A stretch of DNA of 64,000 bases from Schizophyllum amplum (lineage: Eukaryota > Basidiomycota > Agaricomycetes > Agaricales > Schizophyllaceae). Numbering within the stretch: the first letter of the stretch is position 1; each line of letters begins with the position of its first letter. The stretch is taken from the NCBI GenBank assembly GCA_007026445.1, contig VDMD01000035.1:246014-310013 (forward strand), in the 5' to 3' direction. The notes beneath the pieces were generated by a model. It did not search any database, was not told the origin of the DNA, and saw only the letters and a list, made by a program, of their open reading frames with translations. The position numbers were made by a program, and so were the translations under genes. Below, piece after piece: positions 45,985 to 55,349 of this stretch.

Positions 45985-46375
45985 CACCGTGGTCCGTCGT
46001 GCATGGCGATCAAATCAATTATGACAAGGGGAACATAAGGCACCCGCGTCTGGCCCCTGGTGACGAGCCTTGACGACTGCACAGAAACGCTTGGCGACGA
46101 ACGATGGTCAACGGGCCGGGACGGTAAGTCATGAAATGGACCTTGTCGCGACTTGCTCCGGATCCGGGGATCTTCCGTCGGTGTACCGTGTCGAGCTCAC
46201 GAGACAAGCCAGCGGCATAACGACGGTGAGGTTGAACCTGGTTGAACGTCCAGGAAGGCAAGGTCATTGGTCAAGATCGTGTCCAAGCTTGTCCATATGA
46301 TATGCAAGCTTTGTAAAGTCTGTATATGAAAACAGGTCCCGCGAAGCTATGAACCAACTCAAAAGTTCTGCAGGA

Positions 46376-48924
46376 TCAGAAGTCCTCAATATCATCGCTC
46401 TCCAACCACCCACCGTCCTGACGGTCTTCGTCGACCGCATATCCAGCGTCTACCTGCTGATCCGAGTCGAGCGTGGCTTCTTCCTCGACGGCGACCTCAT
46501 TCTCCTGTAGCTGCTCCTCGTCGCCGGCGGCGCCGCGCATGAATTTCAGCTGCGTGAAGAGGCGATGTGACGATGGCGCTCGCGCCTGCAGGGGACCGCT
46601 GTCACGAGCCTTCAGCACGCCACCGAGCCCGGTGATGACGTCGGTGCGAGACCACTTGTCCTACTCGAGGTGTTAGCCGAAATGTGGGCGTATGAGCGGG
46701 GATTGCACCTCCAACCAGCTGCGCACATCGCGCACGCCGTCGTACGCATCCTTCTCTTTGCTCAGCGCCTCGAAGAAGTACGGTTTATACTGTTTGTGTC
46801 CTTTTCGCGGCACTGGCGTCGGCAGGGAATGCATAGTGCCCAAGGCGAGGAGATGGAAGCGATGCGGATTCGCCTGATACCACTGTTGCGAAAACATACG
46901 TCAGTACATGAACGGGCACGATGAGACATGAGGGAGGGAAATGGCGCGGTAGGCGACTGAGTGCGGGCTATATTCACCGCTTCCCCGCCGCTTGAGTCCA
47001 CCCAGCTCAACCATTCCGAGACACCCTCGCATTGGTCCACATCTTCGCAAAAAGGGGTATAATTCTGATGGATATAGAGCGACATCAACGAGGAGTCAAT
47101 TGGCGCGTCGGCATATATTTCCTGTGAGGGCATTCAACGTTAGTCAGAGCTGGTAATTTTCGAGTGGTAAACATTGACTCACGTCGACATTGACGCGGCT
47201 CGCTTTCCGGTCGTGTTCGGAGAGCCAAGGTGGCAGGGGCGCGGGATTCTTCAGCGTCTTGTCAAGATCGCGGTCTTTTTGGATGTCCTTGGCCGAATGC
47301 GACGGGGCCGGTGCGTCGCCCTTCCCTTATGCAAATATCAGTAAAGGGCAGACGGAGCATATCAACACAACACGTACGCTTGTTGTACAAGATCTTCCCC
47401 AAGAGATGGAACAAAACGAGGCTCTGCTCGCGCCTAGTTACAGCTTCCAGAACAGCACGGTCTATCTTGCCTTTCTTGCCTGTCTTCTCGTAAGTTCGTT
47501 GAATTTCTGGTTGTACAAGTGCAAGACGCACCAGGCTTGCTCGCAACACTGGTGAATTGCAGGGCCATGATCGCGCTACGGATGTCACCATTGGCTGTGG
47601 CTACCAGAGTCTCGAGAAAATCCGCGGACGGCTGCGTCGGTCGTTTGGCGAGCATTGCCTTGAGCGCCCGCGTCATCAGCGTCGGTGCGATAGGGTTGAA
47701 ACTAAGAATTTCAGGATTCAGTCAAGGCAGCAAAAGGTACTTCGCTACTCACGGTATTTCCGTGACGAAAGGTCCATTAAACAGTTCCTTCGGCAAGATT
47801 GTACGCACGTCTATGACCGTGTCTTTACCGTAGCGCGCACTAGACTCGTCGATATCCGTCCCGCGCAGCCCAGCGTCGCTGACTACAATGATGATAGGTG
47901 GTAAGGGGACGTCGGAAGGTCGGACGAGGCCAAGTAGGGATTCGTGGAAAGAGTTCTGCACAGCGGGATGCAGGATGTTGGGAAGGTCTTCAAGGAGGAT
48001 AATGTGGGGGCGTGCAGTTGAAGAGAAGACATCCCGACATCGGGATGCGCGCGTCATGAAAGTGCTGAACGCTTCTTGTGGCGAGGGCGCGTAATCTGCG
48101 AAAGAACATTACACTTCACGAGCCGCTTATGTCGGGAAGCACGCACGATCAAGACCATAGTCATCCCACTCTGCGGGCGCCTTGTTCGCGCTCGTCTCGT
48201 TCCGCCATTCCATTATGTCCAGTCCCATCTCCCGTGCGAGAACCTTCACTGTTGAAGTCTTGCCGGTGCCGGCCGGTCCAGTGAGGACGAGGATACGCTG
48301 TCTTTGGCGTCAGTGTCAAGCTTGACAGGTATAGACATGTCAACGCACCCGGTACTTGCGCAGCTTCTCGCCTTCCAACGCCTCCTTCATCCATGTACGA
48401 ACGGACGCGACCTTTTTGACATGGACGGCGAGCTCCGCCTGACAAGTCGGTGAGCCGAGAGTAAGGTTGATTGAAGGAGCGTCCTACTTCAGTGGTCGGC
48501 TCGTACAGATCGACCCAGAGTCGATTGTCCTCCTCTTCTATGAACAGATCAGTTACTGACTTGCTTCGACCGATGCAGGCACACACCGTATTGCTTGCCC
48601 TTTCCCTTTGCGTCAGGCTCCTTCGTCCTTGTCCTAATCTTTGATTGTGGGACAGATTTCTCTCTTGAGGGCTTACACGCAGGCACTTCAGGCAGAGCAT
48701 CAACGTCAATGACCTCCTTGAACTTCGCAACGTCAGATTTTGTCCGCGCCAAAAGCGAGCACACGCACGACACTCAATGGGTCAAATCTCTTGCTCTGTG
48801 CGTCTATGACTCCAGGAGTCAGAGACTTCGTCTTCAGAGACGCGGATTTCGTTCGCGATTTGCTTGTGGGTTTGCGCGACTGGGACAACTTGTTGATCGA
48901 ACTCTGGGATGGTGATTGTGGCAT
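46376..48924 (-). CDS. RAD17: Checkpoint clamp loader Rad17
   Basis: Twelve exons splice by hand to about 650 residues. Rad17 with RFC2-5 loads the 9-1-1 clamp at damaged DNA and activates the ATR pathway in the nucleus. Seen: a basic N-terminus (about 1-95), LWVDLYEPTTEAELAVHVKK, Walker A GPAGTGKTST near residue 151, the Walker-B-like LLEDLPN (about 228-234) typical of Rad17, and ANGDIRSAIMALQF. REQSLVLFHLLGKILYNK near 390, another hallmark of the family, is followed by an acidic C-terminus ending WLESDDIEDF. Start ATG 48924 (MPQSPSQSS) is chosen because residues further upstream are not family-like. An in-frame ATG at 49095 would add 57 residues. Introns are 43-95 nt. Confidence 0.92.
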
Positions 48925-49363
48925 GATAGCGGGGTTCTCTTGGGCAAGGGCACGTTTGAGACCGATACGGGGGAGTCCAAATACGATAGTAGGAATGTAA
49001 GTAGATGGAGAGAACAATGGGCGACTGTGACTGCTCGCGCTTGTGACGTCCGCGTAACGTGACCGCTCTTTCAAGTTCAAGTTCAACGTTGTCAACTAGC
49101 GAGTACAACTTTACTTCAGCTTCAGTTTGTTGATTTGTCAGTGAATCATACTGTAGCTAAGGTTCGAGGTTGCTAGAGTTATTGCGCAGCCTCAGCTTCT
49201 TCCTATGCTTCCAATAGTAGAGTCCAGGTCGATATCCGTTCTAGAGCTTCTAGACGTAGATACAACATGAACTGTACAGAATGTGCAATCATAAGTAAAA
49301 GGAGAAATTTATTTAAGGGGAAGGTTCGTAAACATCAGATTCAAAGCGCCGCCTATCGGCCTC

Positions 49364-50203
49364 TCACCGCCTTTCAGCATCCCGCAAGTCGGCGTCACAG
49401 CACAAAACTGGACCGGCAATAACAACACACAAGATAGCAAACATCACAGCCCAGCCAAGACCTCCCGAGGCAGCAGCCTGACCTGTGGATATCATCGCCG
49501 TCTCGGGATCCGGACCCGCCAGTTGCTGCAGGATAGCAGCCCCAATGGCTCCCGCAGCTGAACACAGCACGAAACAGAGGGCGCCAATGCAGGAAAGAAT
49601 CCGTGGGCCCCGCCACTTGCACTGCAACTGCGAGCACAAGTAGAACACGCACGGATAGACGGGGGCTACAATCGCGCCGCCGAATGCGCCAGTAGTCCAA
49701 CTGCTGTCTTCCTCGTGGTTCTTGAGAACCGCCAGACCGACATTGAGAGCCAGCGCGGCCAATAATGCGTTGGCCAAGGCGCACGCTGCAGAGCTGACGA
49801 ATAACCACGCCCACTCTATTTCCTTCAAAAAGTTCCATGCGCGCATGAACCATTCTGTGACCATCTGACGCGCCGCGTAGACCTTTTGAGAGAGATCGGT
49901 CGAGGATGGGGCAACGCCGGCGTTCAAGTGCTCAACGTCGGTCGAGGGGCCTGTCGTCAGGAAAGACGAGAGCATGATGTCGACTTTGACGAAAGGGGTG
50001 GCCATGGATATGTGCAGGCCGTGCTGAGCGCTGCCCCTGCCGGAGGAGCACGGCTGTGGAAGATCGGGACGCAGGTGGCTTTGCGTGTCGTAGGGAGGAC
50101 AGTGCATCTCCTCGGCGGATGGATGTTCTTGGTCTCTATCGTCCGATAGTAACTTGTCCATCTCTTCATCGTGCGGATGCTGATGTGTGCCGGGCTCGAT
50201 CAT
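49364..50203 (-). CDS. Four-helix membrane protein, local family member 1
   Basis: A single exon encodes 279 residues. The N-terminal ~150 residues are hydrophilic and probably disordered (DEEMDKLLSDDRDQEHPS). Hydrophobic segments follow at about 155-183, 192-215, 224-247 and 257-277. Shared family features are GAFGGAIVAPVYP at helix 2, SAAGAIGAAIL at helix 3 and DPETAMISTGQAAASGGLGW before helix 4. It is closest to member 2, including YPCVxYLCSQxQCxW. I recognise no named domain. The position of acidic/Ser-rich N-terminus and helices suggests a membrane protein with a cytosolic regulatory tail. Function is unknown. Confidence 0.78.
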   Translation of the reverse strand: MIEPGTHQHPHDEEMDKLLSDDRDQEHPSAEEMHCPPYDTQSHLRPDLPQPCSSGRGSAQHGLHISMATPFVKVDIMLSSFLTTGPSTDVEHLNAGVAPSSTDLSQKVYAARQMVTEWFMRAWNFLKEIEWAWLFVSSAACALANALLAALALNVGLAVLKNHEEDSSWTTGAFGGAIVAPVYPCVFYLCSQLQCKWRGPRILSCIGALCFVLCSAAGAIGAAILQQLAGPDPETAMISTGQAAASGGLGWAVMFAILCVVIAGPVLCCDADLRDAERR

Positions 50204-50868
50204 GCTGGACCACTGTCAGTTTTGTGGCGAATGCGGGTAGGAGATATACCCAAACGTACGCTGAGATGTGATTAGGCGCTCTCAGGAAGAGCGTGGAGAT
50301 TTGGGCGTTGTAAGGGTTGTGAGGATGGTGAGGGAAGGAGAGAAAGGGGGACTGAGACATTGCAAGACAGCGCACGGCACTTATCCCTGTTCTACCCAAT
50401 TTGAATAAAGTTAGAGGCTGTATATTCGATGAGGCATATCGAGGTGGCAGTGCGCACAGGCGTACAACTGTGGTATATGAGAAGTTGATGAATATCTTCA
50501 ATGCGAATAAGCTGGACTGAAATGTCGAATTTCGACGGGGATTGGCTGTGGGGTTGTAAATAGTAAGTATTCAAACCGGGTGACCCGGGAATACACGTGA
50601 TGACCACGTGAAAGGTTGATACTGTGTGACCGTGTCGGCTCGCGAGTCACGCGGCGGGAGGTCCCGACTCCCAGCGTCTGCTTCATGCTCGGGATGATGG
50701 AAATCATTACCGGGAGTTTCCACATGAGTACTCTTCCGAGCGACAGCATGCAAATACATTCGATCAGAATTGAATCATAAGTAAGTACGGGTTTGTCTGG
50801 CCTTTATGCTGTACGTCCAACTTTGCCTGTGCAATTGTATCATGTATGAAGGAGTAGCAGCAATGATA
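50204..50868. other. Intergenic between members 1 and 2, no gene seen
   Basis: The first ~70 bp upstream of member 1 (GTGGCGAATGCGGG, TATACCCAAACG) resemble those upstream of member 2 near 51735-51790, in line with recent duplication. Confidence 0.5.
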
Positions 50869-51732
50869 CTAAGCATTATCAAGAATGACTAGAAAATTAG
50901 CAACACACAAGACAGCAAACATCGCAGCCCAGCCAACACATCCCGAGACAGCAGCCTCACCCGCGGATATCACCACCGTCTCGGGATCTGGACCCGCCAA
51001 ATGTCGCAATATGGCGGCCCCAATGGCTCCGGCAGCTGTATTCAGCGCGAGGCAAAGTACGCCCATGCAGGAGAAGATCTGTGAAAGCCGCCACTCGCAC
51101 TGCGACTGGGAGCACAAGTAGATCACGCACGGATAGACGGGGGATATGATCACACCGCCGAGTGCACCAGCACGCCAGGTGCTGTCTTGCAAGGCGTCGT
51201 ACTCGTCGTCGTGCTTGAGAAGCGCTACACCAAACAAAACGGCGAGCACGCCCACGATTGCACTGATTGTGGCGGATGCTGTACAGCTGATGAAGAAAAA
51301 CATCCATTCGGTATCCTTGGCGAATTTGCATGCGAGCATGAGCCATTTTGTGGCCTGCTGACGTGCCGCAACGATGGGTGGTGGGAGGCATGTCGGGGGC
51401 GTTGCATCGCTGTATGCCTCGTCCCACGGCACAACGTCGGTCGAGGGGGCCTTCGTCAAGAAAGACGCGAGGGTAATGAAGGATTGAACAAAATAACTAG
51501 CCAGTCTCGATGGAGTGAGCATGGAGAGCTGCAGATGGTCCTCATCACTGTGGCTGCCGGAGGAGCGCGGCTGCGGAAGATTAGGGAGTGGCTGGTATTG
51601 CGCGTCACGGTCGTATGGGAGGCTCCGCATCTCGTCGTCCGAGTCAAGTAGGTGATCTTGGTTGACATTGTCCGACAGCAGTCTGTCGGTCTCTTCATCC
51701 TGCGGACGCCTGAGTGTGGCGAGCTTGATCAT
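50869..51732 (-). CDS. Four-helix membrane protein, local family member 2
   Basis: A single exon encodes 287 residues, with the same organisation as member 1. The N-terminus is acidic (RRPQDEETDRLLSDNVNQDH, DSDDEMRSLPYDRD). Four hydrophobic segments carry GALGGVIISPVYP, NTAAGAIGAAIL and DPETVVISAGEAAVSGCVGW. Members 1 and 2 share their start region (MIxxxTxxxPxDEExDxLLSD) and the Cys/Trp pattern between helices 2 and 3. They are a tandem pair of recent origin. No known family is recognised. Confidence 0.78.
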   Translation of the reverse strand: MIKLATLRRPQDEETDRLLSDNVNQDHLLDSDDEMRSLPYDRDAQYQPLPNLPQPRSSGSHSDEDHLQLSMLTPSRLASYFVQSFITLASFLTKAPSTDVVPWDEAYSDATPPTCLPPPIVAARQQATKWLMLACKFAKDTEWMFFFISCTASATISAIVGVLAVLFGVALLKHDDEYDALQDSTWRAGALGGVIISPVYPCVIYLCSQSQCEWRLSQIFSCMGVLCLALNTAAGAIGAAILRHLAGPDPETVVISAGEAAVSGCVGWAAMFAVLCVANFLVILDNA

Positions 51733-52267
51733 GCTGGACAGCTGTCAAAATTGTGGCAAATGTGCGTAATAGGATACACACACGCACACTGAGGACGTAG
51801 ACAGACTCCTGGGTCGAGTAATGGTTTTGATCCGAGGGGATGATGATGGAGGGAGAGAAGGTGGGACTACCACGTTGCATGACGGGGCTTATATGGCGCC
51901 TGCACGGCGCTTACTTTTGTTGCGTCACGGTCCTTTGAATAGAAGCTGTAGATGCGACGAGTTATTTCAAGGTGGCAGTAAGCACGGGTTTATGGCAAAT
52001 TCATGAATATACACAACGTGTGTAAGCTGAACAGCAGTTTCGAGCCTCGGCGAGAGGTTGGATGTGGGACGTGGTCAAGGTGTAAGGCCAGTGGGCCACG
52101 TAACGCGTACTGCTCATGGTACACGTGGATGTCACGTGGAATGTTGATATCACTTTGTCTCGCGCATTGCTCGCGCAGAAGAAACGTATTACTAGTAGCG
52201 ATAGCCGACTCAGAACGTGCATGTATACAAATCGAGACACCTTCTAACTATTACCCTTGTCCGTCGT
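51733..52267. other. Intergenic between members 2 and 3, no gene seen
   Basis: It contains CACGTGGAT and CACGTGG words (about 52120-52140) and C/T-poor sequence. ORFs are short and motifless. Confidence 0.5.
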
Positions 52268-53080
52268 TCAAGCGATAATGAGGACCCCGCCGCCGAGAGC
52301 ACAGACACAGATCACACAGACCATGCACCAGCCGACGATTCCCGCCGCGGCACCTTGACCGATAGAAAGCAACCCAGCGTCAGGGTCGGCAATTTGCTTC
52401 AATACGGCGACGCCTGCAGCGCCGGCGATCGTGTACAAGGCGAAGCTCATGGGCACGATGAGCCAACGACCAATCTCATGAAACATCATCCCGAAGACAA
52501 TCGGGCAAATCATAGTGCTGCCGACCGCCCCGACGCGCGCAGCCCAGACGGAAGGGGTCTCCCATGCATCGCCGCGGTAGTGGAGGAGAAGACGCTGTCC
52601 CACGAGGACGCTGATGACGCCCAACAAGACGATGATTGCGGCGCACAGAATAACACCAATGCACACAAAGCAGCCATCATACGCGAGGTCGATGAGAGAG
52701 TGCCTTGTGCTGTTACAAGGGTCCTCGTTGTTTGTATTCACGGTGGGCGGCATGCCTGTCGGAGGCGGGCCGATACTGCCACCTTGTTCGACGTCGGTCG
52801 TGCGATTGTTCTTGCGCAAGATGAAAAGCTTGTTGACGAACTTGGCTAGGATGGACGGCAGCATCGAAGGCATCTTGGAAAGCCGGGAGCGGATTTTAGC
52901 GCCGCGACTGGGCCTGGAGGTGGACGGCGACGGCTGTGGGGTGTCGCGGGTAAGCGCCTGCGGCGTGCGGACTACGAGGGGGTACATGTCGTCGCTGACG
53001 CGGCGCGACGACGTGGCGAAGATCTCCTGCGGTGTATAAGCAGGCGGCTGCCCCTTCCCGAGATAGTCGAGCCGTTGCAT
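52268..53080 (-). CDS. Four-helix membrane protein, local family member 3
   Basis: A single exon encodes 270 residues. The N-terminus is Pro/Ser/Arg-rich (SRPSRGAKIRSRLSKMPSML) with the motif DVEQGGSIGPPPTGMPP, also found in member 6. Helices follow from about residue 135: VGVISVLVGQRLL-type helix 1, VWAARVGAVGSTMICP at helix 2, AGAAGVAVLKQIADPDAG at helix 3, and SIGQGAAAGIVGWCMVCV at helix 4. VWAAR(V/Y)GAVG is shared with member 5. No family name can be given. A conserved upstream block lies at about 53225-53415. Confidence 0.78.
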   Translation of the reverse strand: MQRLDYLGKGQPPAYTPQEIFATSSRRVSDDMYPLVVRTPQALTRDTPQPSPSTSRPSRGAKIRSRLSKMPSMLPSILAKFVNKLFILRKNNRTTDVEQGGSIGPPPTGMPPTVNTNNEDPCNSTRHSLIDLAYDGCFVCIGVILCAAIIVLLGVISVLVGQRLLLHYRGDAWETPSVWAARVGAVGSTMICPIVFGMMFHEIGRWLIVPMSFALYTIAGAAGVAVLKQIADPDAGLLSIGQGAAAGIVGWCMVCVICVCALGGGVLIIA

Positions 53081-53224
53081 ATCAGGTCGGCGATGTGCAA
53101 TGGTCGTGAAGCGTTCCGGGCCAGGAAGAGCGTAAGTCTGGAGAGAAGCGCGTGAGGTTCTTGAGATCGTGACTCTCGGGGGAAAGCAGGGAAGAGCGAT
53201 GACCTATGCCTCGTTTCCTGCCCA

Positions 53225-53415
53225 TGATGTCTATAAGAAGGATCAGACGTTTATTGTGGCGCTTGCGCTTTTTCGGCATGAGAGATTCGAACCTAAATTG
53301 CTCCGGCGTGTTTTTGTGGCACGCATCGACTGAATGGCGCGCTTGCCACGAATGCGGTGCGTGGGCGTTCCTATTGTTCTGCAATTGGGCTTCCATTGGT
53401 CCTAGCGAGGGCGCG
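53225..53415 (-). promoter_or_regulatory. Conserved upstream block of membrane-protein member 3
   Basis: Read on the minus strand it contains TGCAGAACAATAGGAACGCC, then GTGCCACAAAAACACGCCGG, GCGCCACAATAAACGTCTGA and CTTCTTATAGACAT. The same series occurs upstream of member 6, and most of it upstream of member 5. The word TTATAGAC lies about 150 bp before the ATG and may act as a TATA box. Confidence 0.65.
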
Positions 53416-53694
53416 CCGCAGCACCTATGTCGACTTGCATAGCTTCTCCCGTGGGTTTGCGCAGCTTCTCCCGCTAGGTCGCGTATAACCTGTTGAAAAG
53501 CTGTTCAGATTGATAGAACGCGCAGGAATGTTCGAATTGTATTTGCGGCGCGGTCATCGACGACTTCTTATATGGTACATGGGTATTGAATTTCAGACAA
53601 TAGAGAAAAATGATCAGCAGCACAAGGACGACAGCGCGGAACACACCGGAAGACAAGTAATCCTTCGAAGTTTAACCACCGCACGTACTGATAG
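53416..53694. other. Intergenic between members 3 and 4, no gene seen
   Basis: Short ORFs only. CTTCTCCCG words repeat near 53445-53475. Confidence 0.5.
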
Positions 53695-54657
53695 TCAACC
53701 CTTGAAATGCCTCGGAATGAACCTCGCCAGCAAGGCGAGCACCACCACGACGGCAAGCCCGACATGTAACACAGCCCAACCCAGCAGACTCGATTTCAGC
53801 CCGTCCACAACGGTTTGCGCGATGGTGCTGTCGTCATCCACGTGCGTGCCCTGCATGCCAAGCGGCAAGAACCCGGCCCAGATCCCCACACCAACGGCGA
53901 AGAAGAGGGAAACGAGCAAGTAAACGGCGGCGTCCGCCACAATTGTGGCCCAGACCTGGATCTTGGCTCTCGCGCCCCACCGGTCAAGCACAAAATTCTC
54001 GAACCGACGGCGGGCGGGGCCGAACATGAGGTCGCGCGGGGCCACGACCTCGTTGATGAGGAAGATCCCGCAGGGTATGAGGAAGGCTAATGCGCCGCCG
54101 ACGGCGCCGCTTTGCGCGACTGGGGCAGGGCGGGCGGGCGGCGTCGCTGTGCTGGTCTGTGAAGTGTCGCTCGCAGTTACCCAGTCCAGCAGGGGCTTTC
54201 CGACAAGCATAAGGACAGCACCGGCGCCGGCGGCGCAGCCCGTGGCTAGTAGCATTGAGAGGAGCGATAGGAACACGGACCCCGTTTTCTTGAAGAAAGA
54301 GTGCACGGCGCTGGGTCGTGGACGGCGGTGATTTCGGTCACGTTGACTCTGGTGATCAGGCGCTTGGAGATCATGATCGTGCTCTCCGGTGACAGAGGCA
54401 CGCCTTGCCTCCGGATCGGGCGTTGGTTCGGGGCGTCTATAACGGATATTGACCTCGGTTGGACGAGAGGGTCTGTGACGAGGGTGCCGCGTCGCCTCAT
54501 TCGAAGTGGGTCTCAGAGAGTGCGCTGGGTTATGGGATTGATGCGTGCTAGAGCGTGACACCCGGGTGCGTGCGGGAGGCGGAGAAAGCGGAAGATACGC
54601 CTGAGTATCTGGCGGCACACAGCTGGGCGCAGAGTGGTGCACGTACGCCTGAGGCAT
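53695..54657 (-). CDS. Membrane protein, divergent local family member 4
   Basis: A single exon encodes 320 residues. About 115 hydrophilic residues rich in Pro, Arg, His and Ser come first. Hydrophobic segments are LLATGCAAGAGAVLMLVGKP, SGAVGGALAFLIPCGIFLIN, a helix around VADAAVYLLVSLFFAVGVGI, and LLGWAVLHVGLAVVVVLALL. The GAVGG...P motif at helix 2 and a Gly-Trp before helix 4 tie it to the other members, but the loop between helices 2 and 3 is much longer and basic. A TATA box (TATAAAGA, minus strand) lies at 54717-54724, 60 bp before the ATG. Function is unknown. Confidence 0.75.
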   Translation of the reverse strand: MPQAYVHHSAPSCVPPDTQAYLPLSPPPARTRVSRSSTHQSHNPAHSLRPTSNEATRHPRHRPSRPTEVNIRYRRPEPTPDPEARRASVTGEHDHDLQAPDHQSQRDRNHRRPRPSAVHSFFKKTGSVFLSLLSMLLATGCAAGAGAVLMLVGKPLLDWVTASDTSQTSTATPPARPAPVAQSGAVGGALAFLIPCGIFLINEVVAPRDLMFGPARRRFENFVLDRWGARAKIQVWATIVADAAVYLLVSLFFAVGVGIWAGFLPLGMQGTHVDDDSTIAQTVVDGLKSSLLGWAVLHVGLAVVVVLALLARFIPRHFKG

Positions 54658-55349
54658 GCTGTCTGTGCGGCAAGGAGTGAGTGTAATGATGATATGGGTA
54701 GTCGGCCTACGACTGGTCTTTATAAGAGGGGCAAGAAGACGGACCCGCTATTGTAGTGCCGTTGAAGCCGCGTTAGCACAACAAAACATCCGAATAGGGA
54801 ACAATAGACGTACTTGACGACGCATTGCATTGGATGCATGGGGTAGTTACTAGTTAAACGTCGAAACAGCCCAACGGTGATTCGAAAGTGGGCCCTGAAT
54901 AAGAATCAAGTCTCGTGGAAGTCAAGGGCTTTGCACTGAGACTTCGCTGAGATTCTGCAATTTCAAAACCCCAGCGTTAGTCGCCATCTTCCACCACTTG
55001 ATATTGGATAGGAACATAAGCTGCCTCAAGCTGGAGCTGGGTTCGAGCTAAAGGTCCGCACCAAACACACAATGGAGGTTTCTGTCATGAACGAGAAATC
55101 GAGCGACGAGAGCCATGCTGGGAACGCACGTGAGCACCGGGTGCCACGCGACCGCCACACCATGAGTCGGATTTGATTCCGTCGAGCGCACCGTCACCGT
55201 CAACACAACAGGTTCCATAGTTGCTCTTGACCATCACTCTTGGCTTGAAACCTCTGCTGCCTCTCCTGCGTTGTCTTACTGGAACCGACTCTACAGTTCC
55301 TCTGCTGTCAAGACTAAATCTTGTGACAGCGCCCTTCTGTACCCAGTCC
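54658..55349. promoter_or_regulatory. Divergent promoter region, member 4 and the RING-H2 gene
   Basis: The minus-strand TATA box for member 4 is at 54717-54724. Toward the RING gene there is a C/T-rich leader (about 55200-55345). In-frame codons upstream of ATG 55350 are Leu-rich and unlike the protein, so they are treated as leader. Confidence 0.55.

Noticed and set aside
52217..52849. 210-codon plus-strand ORF
   Set aside because: It is antisense to membrane-protein member 3, which has the family motifs, while this frame has none.
53275..53300. GATTCGAACC word on the plus strand (reverse GGTTCGAATC), like a tRNA B box
   Set aside because: No acceptor stem, anticodon arm or A box can be folded around it. 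The corresponding positions upstream of members 5 and 6 lack the word.
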